The notes beneath the pieces were generated by a model, which did not search any database, was not told the DNA's origin, and saw only the letters and a program-made list of their open reading frames with translations. Positions 10,898 to 23,216 of a stretch of 64,000 nucleotides of DNA are shown piece by piece (within the stretch, counting starts at the first letter, position 1; every line of letters begins with the position of its first letter). Made by a program: the position numbers and the translations under genes. Source of the stretch: Arabidopsis thaliana (taxonomy: Eukaryota > Streptophyta > Magnoliopsida > Brassicales > Brassicaceae); NCBI RefSeq assembly GCF_000001735.4, contig NC_003070.9, forward strand, positions 22,305,971 through 22,369,970, written 5' to 3'.

Positions 10898-13440
10898 GTC
10901 TTTTTGTTGTTTTTTCTTTACTAAACAAAAAATGTTCTCTTTGTAATGGTTTGAGACAAAAGCAGAAGAAGAAGAAGAGAGTTTGGTTTATTTGTTGTTG
11001 TTATAGAATGAATAAAAAGATAAAGGAATTTGTGGGGGTTTATATAAGGAATCGGTCCAAGAATATAGAACGACTCACGGGAGCCTAAAATGGAATTTTA
11101 TGACGAAAGTTTTTTTAAAAATATTGTTTTCTCATAAACTTAGAAATATTGCACTAGATATATACGATAGTAATTTAGAAAATGACAATGGAACTTCTTT
11201 GCCCAAGAAACAAAATGGAATAATCTTGTACGGTTTTACTGATATGTGGTTCTTTCTGTAACATGTTATTTTCTATGATCCACTAAAATATTAGTATGTT
11301 TTTAATGATTCACTAAAATATGAGGCTTGTATTCATCCCAATTTTTGGCCTTCTTTTGTTATCTTGGAAAAGTAACTTATGAAATTTTCAGTTTCAACAT
11401 AGAAATCATGAGATATATAATGGGAATCATTTCTAGTAATACAAAATTCTGATCTATTGTCATTTACCAAATTAAGCCATAAACTTAAAAATCCTAAGCG
11501 TTGACAGTACTGTAAGCTTAAAACCCCAAGGTTACTACTATCGTATTATTACATATCCACATTAAATTTTGTTTTGTGTGATTACTGATTTGGATCCAAT
11601 TTTTTAATAAGTTTCATTATAATATAGCACGTAATCTTAGTATCCTAATCATTATTATTCAGTAAAACTATTATTGAAAACAACCCTCTATGAACTTTTT
11701 TTACAGTGTTTTTTTCTTAACTGCAGTAAACTGTCCTGGAATATATTCCCTACACAAACTAAAATACAAGTTGATGCCAAAATTCAGGACTGTCTATTTC
11801 GGGTAAGAAGTGATACATATTGGACAAGTAATTTGAGTATCTAAAATTATCATCGAACTATACCCTTCAAGAATGGTTCGTATAATTCTGAGTACTGGAT
11901 AGGGTTCATAAAAATAGTTTGGGTACGTAGTTCCTTCTAATCACTATCCAACTCTTATTAATTGGAATAATCGTTGGAGTTGTGTTTTGATATTTTCAGA
12001 TATTTCAAGCAACCTTTAAATAATTATTAGAGATTTTGGACAGTTTAGGCTTAAAGTCCATGCATTTATCCGAGGAAACAAGTTATACTAATCCTAACGA
12101 GTAATTTCAACAATCTAATTAACTCAAAAGTTGGTGTTATTCAGGATTAACCAATAGAATCAGTTTTTCGGACGCAAAATAAACACATATCTACATATTA
12201 ATAGTTGTTATCATAAATGTGATAGTGTAACGCCCCGATTTTGAACTTTCCGTATGTAGCGAATTGGCCGTCGTATGAGATTAGACCCATGAGTCGAAAA
12301 ATGACATGGAACCCATTAAAAGTTGCGGTCAGGATTTTACAAATAGCATTGGAGATGATTAGGTTTCTCTTTATCTGTTTTTTTGGAGATTATTAGTTTA
12401 TAAATTAGGATATATAATTTCAGGGGATATGTGTGCGCCACGTGTATACTAAAGGTTGGTTGAGACTCATCCACTATGGTTGGCTGAAACATACACTAGA
12501 GCAAGCCAAGACAAACATACCACAAAGAGGCACCTGTTCAGACAAACACATATACCTTTCCTGTTGCAAAACCTCATCTAGTAACATACAAATACATATA
12601 TACTCACTTATATATGACAATAATATAGGCATATGATGCACCATAGAGTGGGGCTACGTGAAAATGAGGTGGTTTTTTTTTAATGTATACATATAGGGAT
12701 AAACATTTTTGTATAGATGTGTTTGTTGATGTGCCATCGTGGTGATCAGATAAGTGTCTTATGGTCTCTATATTTACTATAGGATATTGAATTATCACGA
12801 ATTCGTTTCATCATGTGTAAATTATCTTCATTTACAAGTGTGTTGAGTGACTTTTTTGAGTTAAATATACACCTTATCATTATTTTTGAATCATAAATTT
12901 AATTCATAATATAAGAACTTTGAACAGAATGGTTATAAAGTTAGTTTTTTTTTTTAGTACGGACCAATAAACTTTAAAATATTTACATGTTACAAACCAG
13001 TTGCGGTTTTCTAGCACTCTATAATCAGACCAACAATTACAGAATTTTTGCAATTTATCAGTGATGAAAAATGTAAGAAATCTATACGTGCAATTTGCCA
13101 TTTGCATCGATAGATTTTTTTTTTTCATTTAAAGAAATGTTTTTCGTTGATGAAAATATTGTATCTAATGTTTAACTAGATTAAGAATATTATTGATTTA
13201 AACCTTTTAATATGTTAACTTAAAGGAAAAAAAACTGCATGTTTCCATTCAATTTGCTTTCATCGTAAAATGTGTCTATTAAGACCCTATTAGTTGATAT
13301 TCAATGAATCCAAAGTTATTTTCTTTTAATGATGAGCTCACCTTGACAGTTTCTTAAGAGGTAATTTTGTCGTATTTAGTTTCTTCCAAGAGAAACATTG
13401 CACACCTGCATATATATGTAATATATATGTGTGTGTGCAT
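10898..13440. other. Gene-poor AT-rich region, part 1
   Basis: Promoter of the polygalacturonase gene, then long AT-rich sequence. No open frame shows homology. A GC-richer patch at about 12230-12660 (starting with TGTAACGCCCCGATTTTG) stands out in composition and may be an old repeat remnant, but I could not find paired ends. Confidence 0.5.
11038..11047 (-). promoter_or_regulatory. TATA box of the polygalacturonase gene
   Basis: Minus strand reads TTATATAAAC, about 145 bp upstream of the ATG at 10897. It is preceded by AT-rich promoter sequence. The start-site distance is plausible for a leader of about 110 nt. Confidence 0.5.
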
Positions 13441-16400
13441 GTAAAAATGGATGAGACATGTGATTGGGTCTATATTTTTGTCAATGGGCAGTTGATTATA
13501 ACATCTCTTTTAGTGATCACATGCACCACTTCACGGGCTTTGCTATTGTCTCCACAACTCCTCCAACTTTTCTTTTAAAAACTTTTCTTATCTTCTTTCT
13601 TTGTCTTATATGAAAATGCATATTTAACAGTTCTTCTTTTCTTTTTTTTTCTTGTCGCACTTAATAATTCATTAGTTATGATGTGAAGAAATCAACCTTC
13701 TAAATAAGTTGTATTAAATCGCAAGTCACGATTTCTCTCTATCTCTATTTCTCGCACTTGCACGCTGTCGAATGCTGAGAAGTGATTGGAAGAAACAATT
13801 TTTACAAGTTTCTCACTTCTCGTGAGTACATTTCGATATATATGATCTTGTATCCTAGAATCTCTACTTAAATAGCTTAGTTCTCTTATATTGAAGGTTG
13901 GCTATGTTACATAACAAGTTGTCTAGTGATTACGGAGTTCGCTCGTTTCTGCTCCTAGGCATGGTAGGCAAATGCCAATGGTCCAATATTAGTTTTGAAA
14001 AATCTTAAGAAAAAAGGCCCAAAGTTTTCATTTTTTTCTTTGACTAAGAGAGTTTAATTTTTGTTTGGTTTTGCTATATGTCTCACCGTCTCAGTATATA
14101 TTGAGATGGGCGGGAGATTGCTTTTCGCAAGGTTGGTTGCGAGTTTGAAATCCACATGTCACTTCATGATTGATGAATATATGATAACTGAAAATTACCA
14201 TCAACACACACATAATCAAAAAATATTTGGTTGATATTTGACAAAAAGAGAGTATAAATCAAATAATATATCTATTATATATGCAAAAGAGATAAAAAAA
14301 AAAATTTAGCTATTTATACCCGTATACTTATTAAAGAAAAAGGTTGGCTTAGTAGTTTGTTCTATATTTAATTTGTGAGAATCTGTATTATAATTTTGTA
14401 GTTAATTAGCTCTTCAAAATATAAGATCATATATCCAGAAGTTGATAATTATATGATAAAGATTATGACTGGCGAATCATGATATGGAAAGAGATGAAAG
14501 TAATTTCTCACATCTCTATTATACAGAATAATGTTTTCAAAAAATTATACTTTTATTTGTGGGACTAGAAAATTTCCTCCCTTGCATTCCAACCAAATAG
14601 AAAAGTAATTTATGATTCAATGTTGCAAATTGTAAAAGAAATTCTATTATACTGATAACATTTTAGAGTATACATTCTATAATAAATTTAGATGTAACCA
14701 TAAATTTAAATAAATGTATGGAAGCACATTAAATATGATACAGAAACGTTTCTGGTGACAAAAGACGACACAAACGCTATTGATAGAAACGATCACCAGT
14801 TATATCATATGATTAAACACTATACTAATAATTAAGAAGAATATAAAAAATTGAACTTTAGTCCATGTGTGTGAATATGAGTGAGGGGAGAGATCCCATG
14901 GGCATTATGACAAATTTGTGTGTGTCTGTATATGTACACAAATCAAGATGCTTTCATAACTTTCTAATGTTCTTGTCATAAAATGTTCCTTTCTCATTAA
15001 ATTCATAAAATGTCACTGTTCATTGCTACACGAGACGTATTAGTAATTAAGTATAAGAAACAATAACCCTTTTCATTTCATTTATTCTTGAAGGATCTTG
15101 AAGAATCGGGAGTTTTTGTCATAAAACCATTTACTATCCCTGTTTTTTTCTTCAATAATACCACCACAATCTGCATATGTTTGATAAATTTATTGGTTAG
15201 CTATATTTTTAATAAATATATAGGTTAGTTTTGTCGTGCAACCATTTAGTACGTAGCACTGGCTTTTCTTGAAACAGAGAAGTATTTCCACCACCACAAT
15301 GCATATGTTCAAAATTCAATGAAATTCCAAGTAGATTGTTTTTAGCTAGATGTAGATATGAGACACGGATTTTACTGTGAGCTATATTTAATTAGTGATG
15401 ATCGTTTCTATCAATAGCGTTTGTGTTTTCTTTCATAGCTAGATTATATTGATTGGTTATCTTCATTTTTTGTGTGGAATTAATTGAATTTTCGTTCCAC
15501 ACTCCTAATTGGTGGTTTCATTGAAAGTTGATAAAAAAGATAATAATTGGATAATATATAAAGGAATACAATATTATTACAAGCCCTCCTTTGACTTCAG
15601 AGCTCGACTCTTTGTGGTATTGGGCAATCTTCTTGATCATGTGAAAAATATATGTGGACCGTACCTCTTTCTTGATACGCCAAAAGAAGTAATCTGTTAT
15701 ATATGCCAATATGTGTTACCTGTCTTCGAGGTTTTCATATAAATTCCAACATTTATAGTAATATATTCTATCTATGCGTATATGATAAACTACACGTAAC
15801 TGCATGTGTGCACATTTGTTGATATACACGGTGTATACTTTATTATCGTTTATACCAAAAAGAAAAAAAAAAAACAATCATCACTTCACCGTTTATTGTT
15901 TTGCTCTAAATTAATTAATAGTTTTCTATGTATTTTTTAACAGAATCTTTATTTCACAACTTTCAAAAAGATGTATAGTTTGTGATAAAAATAATGTATT
16001 ATAACTTAATTTATAACAGTTTTTTGTTTAGGTATTATAATAGTTTGGATATTAAAATTTACAAACTTAATTAATAGTTGGAGTCTTTTTATTTATTTAT
16101 TATCATTCATTTTAAAACATCAAATTATAAAGTAATAAAACTATAACTTTAACAACAAAAAAAAGTAATAAAACTATACGAATACGAGACATAGAAACGA
16201 TAATCTGCAGATTTTTTTCTTTTTCATGTGGCTATTATTTTTCTGACTTTCTGGGAGACTTTATTTAATTGTCTTTTGTTTTCTCGTATGGTTTTACAAA
16301 ATTAAGTACACTGCGTTCTTATATTTCTATATGCCGTCTTTTAACTAAGACATTCTCGTGATTATTTATTTATTTGTTGTGTTTCGTTTTTATTCTAACT

Positions 16401-16750
16401 TTCCCGTGAGACGTGAAGTGAAGTCCATTGTCTATTCGTTGGTTGGAGAATGACCATGCGTCCATGCCCTTAATTTGTTCCATCTTCACTTTCTGTATAA
16501 TCAGTTTATTTTGGTTTGATAAATGTCCTGATCCAGCCAAATCATTGATGTCCAATTCCTGGTAAAAGATCTAATAAGTTCAACATTGGAGCATGATTAA
16601 GACTAATATTTAAAAATAACTGTGTCATACAATATATATATGAAGGATGTATTAATATATGTGCATGTACATTTCTTTGATACATGTAATTGATTAGGTT
16701 AATCATATACATCCAATTTGACGGAGATAAAAAATCATAAAACATGCCAT
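13441..16750. other. Gene-poor AT-rich region, part 2
   Basis: No supportable gene. It contains a short bulged hairpin (13777-13821) and a 28-bp perfect inverted repeat whose arms lie at 14768-14795 and 15399-15426. Open frames around 15509-15742 overlap on both strands and lack any family signal. Confidence 0.5.
14768..15426. repeat. 28-bp perfect inverted repeat pair enclosing about 600 bp
   Basis: The arm at 14768-14795 contains CGCTATTGATAGAAACGATC. Its reverse complement occurs at 15399-15426. All 28 bases match. The enclosed 603 bp are AT-rich and non-coding. I see no clear target-site duplication outside the arms, so it may be a decayed inverted-repeat element or an inverted local duplication. 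Confidence 0.7.
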
Positions 16751-18100
16751 CCCATTATAGTATAGGCACCCATAAATTATACTAGCTATTTTATTGATTT
16801 TATATTTGATTGTATATATGATTTCAACTATATTAATATTACTTCTTATATCTGATATCAAAGATATATTCTCATATTTATTTCAGTCATACTAGCAATA
16901 TTCCACTATATCCTTAAACCAACAAGGTTAGTGGTGCTACACAAAAAATTTTGAGGATACATTTTTCAATACAATGTTATTTTTATAGGATCTTGAAAGT
17001 CCTTTGCCGAAGACGCCGAAAAGAGATTAGTGAGCTACCAAATAGATATGGTTTATATCACTCTGAACCAAAAACAAAAAATCGCATTAGAGGAAAATAT
17101 ATGAACAGAAACAATTTGAAAATTTACAAAAATAGTTTATTTTTGAAGGCTGGTAATTTATTGCTAGTCTAAATTTTTATATTGAAAACTATGGAAGTAT
17201 GTTTTACCTACTGTGACGGTAGGTAGGAAAAACGAATGGTGGTAAGCTTTGAAATGTGTCAGCAATGATAGATTGGGTTTGCTGGTTGCTAGATGTAGCA
17301 AAAAATTGGTGAGTCGGCGCAGTAGAACAATCCTGTACAAATATAGTTTAAAAATTGAAACAAGTATATATAGACTATATAGAGGAACACCTTTTGTATG
17401 AATAATTTGCTTAGAAGGCTGATAAGTTAAAACTATTCAAAAATAATCTACCTTGCTTGTATAGAAAACTATAGAACTTTACTTTACCTATTGTAATTGG
17501 TTATAAATCGTGTCACATGAACTAAATGTTATCAATAACTTCATATCAGTCTCCAATGAGTCAAAGTTAATAACATCATTGTTGATATGCTTCGAATCTT
17601 ACCATAATTCACTTTTCCTCATATACATGTAAAACATAATTACTTAGTCTTCTATACAAGAAGTTTATATTAGTTTTGAATTACCAACCTTCAAAAGCAA
17701 ACTATTGAACAATTGTCTCTATTCATTTATTCTCCTCTAATGACACTTTTTGATTTCTTGTAGATTGATCCTCCTTTAAGAGGTTAATTTTTGTTACCAA
17801 ATTTTGTATTGACCAATATGTCTTTTGCGATTTTGTGTTAGACTTGTACAAATTGACAATTTTGATACTTTTGGTTTTTTGAACGATTTTGATATTCTTT
17901 GTATATTCTTTAGTTTTTTAATGTTTAGTTAGAATAATTAGAAGATGACACATATATATATATATAAAACAACAATATATACATTTCGTTAAGATTTTTA
18001 ATGTTTTATATTAGTACTATATAAGTAATATTGAGATCCAAGTAATATATAATAATTTGTTGAGAAAATTAATAAAATGTAAAAAGCTTAAGAAAAATTA
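16751..18100. other. Gene-poor AT-rich region, part 3
   Basis: No supportable gene. A diverged direct repeat of about 100 bp is visible (about 17125-17225 versus 17400-17505; both carry an AAGGCTG core and later a GAAAACTAT...TTTACCTA core). A short TA run lies at 17952-17966. Confidence 0.45.
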
Positions 18101-18635
18101 CTAGCTTGTGGATTCTTTAGAGGATGTGAAAAGATTAGAATGAACTAGGCTTCTCGGCCATGAAGGTAATTCATAAAGCAACAACAGATCACGAGGAATC
18201 AAATTGCAATCAACAATGTCCACAATCTTCAACTTGGTCAATACCGTCAACTCATTACCATCAAAGTTATTAGAGCACACATAAAGCCTAATATATTATC
18301 ATTTGAGCAGCCCATCTAAACCCGCTAATGATTTTGCTATAAAACCTAATAACATAGGCTGAATAGGCTTCTCAAATGATAATATTTTGGGGTTTTATGT
18401 GTTCTCTAATATAAATCTGGATCTCACCTTCTAATGATTTTCTTAAATGCACATGGGATCCAACTTCAGTGGTTTGGGATGGATTCAAGAATTGGAGAAA
18501 GGTCCATATCGAGAAACAATTATGTCCTACAAACACAAGCATAACCTCTTTGTTGGGCCATCTTGTGTGTTGGAAATCTGAATTACCTAACACAAACGCC
18601 GTCAACGGGCTTGCACTAAATCCGACATGGCCCAT
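18101..18635 (-). pseudogene. Open frame of unknown origin split by a MITE
   Basis: On the minus strand an open frame runs from ATG at 18635 to 18412, is interrupted by the 140-bp MITE, and continues from 18267 to a TAG at 18101-18103. If the MITE and one TA copy are removed, the frame is continuous for 131 codons including the stop. I do not recognise the protein: the segment around LEGEIQIY before the MITE continues as NFDGNELTVLTKLKIVD after it. It could be a gene fragment or a chance open frame, and no intron or promoter signal supports it. Confidence 0.25.
18270..18409. mobile_element. Non-autonomous DNA transposon (MITE), 140 bp, TA target site
   Basis: Terminal inverted repeats: left 18270-18307 (TTAGAGCACACATAAAGC...) and right 18371-18409, whose reverse complement begins TTAGAGAACACATAAAAC. 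They differ by about five substitutions and one indel over about 39 bp. A TA dinucleotide flanks both sides (18268-18269 and 18410-18411), as for Tc1/mariner (Stowaway-type) elements. The 63-bp interior has no coding capacity. The family name is not certain. Confidence 0.8.
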
Positions 18636-18836
18636 GTTTCAACATATCCATGGTGGCACCCGTCACTTTAACAATTGAGGATACAATCGCTCACCATGCT
18701 TGTGATTAATTTGAGACCTTTCACAACTGTTGTAAGTTCGAATGTTTCCTTTTAGCTACAGCATACTGTAGTGGCTAAACGTTTAGGTAGATACAACGAA
18801 GGCTAAAGAGAGAAACAAATGTTTGGTGACTGATTT

Positions 18837-20789
18837 CTAGCGCGCGATAACTAGCCCCAACGACAATGCGGCTCCAAGCAAGGCGTGGAGTCTCACACAG
18901 TAATACTTGGCCATGAATATCTTCCCATTATCCTGCATTAAAAGAATAGATTAGCAAAACTTTGAGTATTACAAATTTCAATTCTAAATATCTTACCTTG
19001 TGGTGCTTTTCAACGTAGCTTGAAACCAAATTCCCAACTGGTAATGTCAGGAAGCACATCAACTGAAACACCAACAACAAAAAGGAGGTTTTAATATATG
19101 TTCTTATATTTCAGTCATGTTCTCAAATCTGTTAACTTACGGTGCAAGGTAGTGGCAAAATCCTGGTTAAACCAAGAACAAGAAGCATTGAATATAGTAA
19201 ACGAATAGTCCATCTCACAACAAAAGCTCCTTTTTCAGTCCCTAACCGAACCTGTGTCAACCAAAAAAAAACTCTAATCATAAACACAATCACCATATTC
19301 ATATTAAACCTTGTTGAGTTTTTTTCACATTTGTACCAGAGGTGAATATTTCCCCACAGCTAAATCTCCATCCACCTATAGAATGTAAATGTAGTCAGTA
19401 CTGTGTTTGTCATTTCAGGACTCATTAGACCACTTTTTCATTAACCAACCTGATGAAAGTGGCTGCAGAAAAGGATAAGAGATGTAGTAAAACCAACAAG
19501 GACAGATGATGAAAGGACCCTACCGCTTAGCGGAAGATGCCTCATCTCGCTGCCAAAACCGATTAACAAGCTTCCATTATTAACACCTCATGGAAACACG
19601 AATGGATTAGGCTTAAAACAAAATTTTGATATTACCTTGAGCTACCAAGAAGTAGATAAAAAGCAGTAGTAGCAAATGGACCAAATGCTGCAAAGCATAG
19701 AGGCTCTCCTAATCCTTGGTAACTTAACCGAAATGGCGGACACTAGTCACAAAGTATTACTCTAAGTTAGAAATCTCCTAGATTAGTATCAAATTGTCAT
19801 CTAGGAAGTAACGTTCACCTGGTATACGTAGCCACAGAGTATTGCTGAGGCTAGCAATAGTATTGCACGGATATTACTTGCATTTAACGATGTCCAAACT
19901 AGACCAGAAACACCAAGCGCTAGCGATGTGATTGCAGCGGCTAAGGTTCCTGTCCGGCTTTTCCAAGTAAAACACAGTTTATTAGGATGGAACTCAAAAA
20001 CATAAACTTCAAAGTTGCAAACTCTATCCTTTGATAATACTTTACCTTCCAACCAGATTTACTACTGATTCCATTTTGTTCTTATCAGCTCCGGTATCAA
20101 AATCATAAACATCATTGCTGCAAACATAAAACCATGTTTGGAAAGAGTAAATACATGAAAGAGTAAATACAGTCAACGAAAATGTTAAAAGGAATCAATC
20201 AATTAATCACCTTAGGTTGAGCCAAGTAATGATAAGAATTGATGAGAGCAATAGAGTAACATAACGTCTAGCTAAGAACAAACCCGTCTCTAAATAGGCC
20301 GCTGAAGCGCCAACCTGTGTGACATTTGAACAGTGAATATTCCCTAGCAGATAAAGGCAATGGAGGACATAGAAAGGTTTCTTGAGGAAACATACGGTAA
20401 GAGGAACTAAAGCGACAGAGTACATTGGTAGTTTGATTGCTCTCCATATCAATTTTGCTCTGGGAATCTCCTCTTCTTGGTAAACCTTTGCTGCATCTCC
20501 ATAACTCTTACAAAAGATTGGCCTAACTCTAAGGTTTCTTCTTGGTTTAGCATTCAGATTCTCTCGTGCATTCGAACCAAACACCGGTAATCTAGTGATT
20601 ACATCTCCTCTGCTGGGAAGCTAAGCTAAGTAATTTTAGTGACAGTACAAAGTAGATTATTGTCAAAGAACAAAGCTTTGGATGAAGTGCTAAGCCTACC
20701 TTGTGAATTTTCCGTTTCACAAACAAATCAGTTGAATTTTTGGGCACAAACCCATACTTTATGTCACAGAGAGAAACAAAATTCACCAT
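18837..20789 (-). CDS. ABC4: 1,4-dihydroxy-2-naphthoate phytyltransferase (MenA), 11 exons, 382 aa
   Basis: Plastid membrane UbiA-type prenyltransferase that adds the phytyl chain to DHNA in phylloquinone synthesis. Exons: 20789-20700, 20620-20396, 20314-20211, 20117-20046, 19957-19819, 19742-19636, 19549-19450, 19375-19337, 19251-19141, 19062-18997 and 18932-18837. They sum to 382 codons plus TAG. The start is the ATG at 20789; exon 1 joins exon 2 at LPSRGDVITRL, because the second exon has no ATG in frame. The Mg-diphosphate motif NDVYDFD starts at residue 141. A second acidic motif DGDLAVGK starts at 281. Multiple hydrophobic helices and a basic, Ser-poor N-terminus before about residue 70 fit a transit peptide plus membrane domain. 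At1g60600 from memory. Confidence 0.95.
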
Positions 20790-22028
20790 TTTCAGGTTTC
20801 TGCATAAAACAAAAGAAAGAATTTCAGTTAACAGAGGAAGAACACTACTTCCGAGTTAAAGTCCGAGATTCTGGAACCCTATAACTAAAATCTTTGTTCT
20901 GGCATGAATCAGAGACAATGGAAAATGAGTAAGATGAAGTAAAAAAAGTATGAAGTTTGGAACTTTACCTTTTTTAACACGAATCTTTCGAAGAGAGTTA
21001 GCGACGGAAGTGGAGTCAGATCAAAACCACGACGTGATCATAACAAAATTCACTTGAGGAAAAATATTTCAACTTGGCTCGTCTACAACGAGATTTTCAT
21101 GAACCCACGAATCTGGAATCTTAATTTGGAGAAGATAACGCACACAGAAGTACAGAACAAACTCATTGAACCTTATACAAAAACTGAGAGAAAAGTGCCC
21201 GAATTATGCCAATAAACAGGCAAAATTGAGTGACCAGAATCAGAATCAGAGGATTTGTGAAGGAATCTATGCAATGCAAATGTTGGGATTTCGTTATTCA
21301 GACAAGAATTTGAATGTTGGGTTTTGCGGAAGAGACGTGAATGATGAAGTGGATAACAGAAGCTCCCTCGTTGGAAGATAAAATCACGTGAGGTTCACGT
21401 GTCTTTGACCAATTTTAAATACAAGTAGAAAGGTGGGCCTTTAAGGCCCATTACTTTCGAGCCTTTGAGGGTTTGGTTGGTACAAACTACTACAAGTAAA
21501 CTAGATTTGCATGATTTACAAATTAAACAATGTTGACATAATTTATAATTAAACCAAATTAATATTAATGCCAAAAATTAATATTCAGATGGGGAAATTA
21601 ACTGCGTCTTTTTTATTTTTGCAAACGTAATATGATGTATATTAATATCAACTTTATTAGTATTTTTCTAACGGAAATATTGATCAAAATCCTTTACATT
21701 AAAAAAATATTGTTTTAGTACATAAATAACCTTACTTGGGAAACAAGTTTTGCAGCAAAAATATTAAGAAGAAAAAAATCAGCCAAAACAAGTTTAATAA
21801 TTTCTTCTAACAATGTAATCCACAGCTTGACATATCGCACACGACACGGAACTCAATTATTATCTCGTGTTCAAAGAACGGCTGCTTAATAACTACGAAA
21901 TAGCAGAATCATGCTATATAGGTTTAATGGCAAAAGCAAAGAAAGACTCGACCAAGTTTTCATTCATCACCACCATCACATACAAATATGTTCATCCACC
22001 ATTTACTTTTCAAGAGTATGAAGACAAC
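20790..22028. other. Intergenic: ABC4 leader/promoter and 3' flank of the RING gene
   Basis: About 20790-21370 is moderately balanced in base composition and probably holds the ABC4 5' leader. Minus-strand GTAAAG near 20967 could be a leader-intron donor. From 21451 to 22028 the sequence is AT-rich with no gene. Confidence 0.5.
21385..21450 (-). promoter_or_regulatory. Paired G-boxes and paired TGGGCC (site II) motifs upstream of ABC4
   Basis: Two CACGTG G-boxes lie at 21385-21390 and 21396-21401. An inverted TGGGCC/GGCCCA pair follows at 21434-21439 and 21445-21450. They sit about 600-660 bp upstream of the ABC4 ATG, in an otherwise AT-rich region. G-boxes bind light-related bHLH and bZIP factors; TGGGCC cores bind TCP factors. 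The link to light control of a photosynthesis cofactor gene is inference. Confidence 0.5.
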
Positions 22029-23216
22029 TCAGAAGAAGAAGACCTGAACGCTAGAAGTTTTCAAAGACTGGCAAACAGGACAAACACCAGTAAACACATC
22101 ACAATCTTTACACAAACTCAAGTGCCTACATGGCACGAGCAAGACCGAAACATTCTTTACGTTACACAACTTACATCTCATCCCAGTACTTGGCATCCCC
22201 GGGATGTTCAAGTAATTGTAAGAAGCTGCTTCGTCATCAATCTCACTATCCCCAAACCCTTCTTTCATTTGATGATGATCAGCAACTCCTCCTCCTACTG
22301 CATTGTTGTCGTTTCCATGTGACATCACTTGTTGCAAATTTACCTTTAAGGCATTAACCACAGATTCATTGTATTTTGCTTTGTAATGCCAGTTCTGAGC
22401 TTCCACTGCCACTTGTTTTATCTTATCCACGAGTTCCCGGTTCTTCTTGTTCATGCTTTCAATCTCATGGTCTTTCTCTTGAAGCTTCTTACTCACATCC
22501 TTCTCTAAGGCCGTGACAAAGGACGTGACATGTCTCTGTTTAATATCTCTCACACCTTTCGCCATTTGATCTGCCTGTTCCAAGAGAGAACAATTTCAAC
22601 GACATGGGATATGTAAGCAAAAACATACGCTTTGTAGATAAAATTAATACCCGGAATTTGATAAACTGATCAAGCTCGTCGTTCTGTCTATTGAGGTCCA
22701 ATCTGATATTGTCACCGAGTGACTGATAGACTGGAGTTGTTATGCTTCCATTTGCTGAAGTTACAGAAGAGTTGCGCTCATCATCATCATAAGATAGTCT
22801 CAGACCAGTTGACACTAAGTTCTGCTTTGGGACTTCATCTTGAACAACAGTATTATTGTTGTTGTAGTTATAATTCAAAGAGATCTGCAGCTTCTGCTGT
22901 CTCTGCATAATATTGTTGTTTTCAGTTTCCCTTCCGCGTGTGCTATTAAGCCGCATCATAGGAGCAAGGTTATCATTAGCAAAGTAGTTTACAGGATCAA
23001 TAGTACAACCAGCTCTCACTGCAACCACATACAAAGGAACAAGCTTTTAGCTCTATAAAGTTCTAACAACATTCAAACCAAATGAATAACAAAATTCAGA
23101 AACTTACTCGTCCCAAGCAAGTGAAGCTGATTCAACGATGTGTTTGATTGATACCGAAACTGGCTGTCGTTCATTAGAACCTGCGGCACAGGGTTATCAT
23201 TGTTGCCTCCCAACAT
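22029..23216 (-). CDS. RING-finger protein of the S-ribonuclease-binding / BOI type, 3 exons, 340 aa
   Basis: Predicted E3 ubiquitin ligase. Exons: 23216-23108, 23018-22651 and 22574-22029, giving 340 codons plus TGA. The start ATG at 23216 opens MLGGNNDNPVPQVLMNDSQF. Intron 1 splits an ATG codon (LLGT/MRAG). Residues about 135-235 are predicted coiled coil (QFIKFRADQMAKGVRDIKQ, then many K/E heptads), as in the BOI family. The C-terminal RING is CKLCNVKNVSVLLVPCRHLSL followed by CKDCDVFTGVCPVC, a C3HC4 pattern. BOI relatives restrain cell death and stress signalling; the role of this member is not visible. At1g60610 from memory. Confidence 0.92.

Noticed and set aside
12230-12660. GC-richer patch beginning TGTAACGCCCCGATTTTG, like the start of some plant LTRs
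   Set aside because: No matching second end, no CA terminus with a target repeat and no internal element sequence was found. Resemblance of a dozen bases is not enough to name an element.
15509-15742. 77-codon plus-strand frame (MVVSLKVDKKDNNW) in the 8-kb gap
   Set aside because: An equally long frame exists on the opposite strand, and there is no codon bias, family signal or clear promoter.
16951-17172. 73-codon plus-strand frame with an RRRRKEI run
   Set aside because: No recognisable domain and AT-rich surroundings; probably chance.
18469-18678. Plus-strand frame with GFKNWRKVH, reminiscent of the TTF-type finger of hAT-like proteins
   Set aside because: Only nine residues look alike; the following conserved Cys/His pattern is absent, and the opposite strand has an equally good frame.
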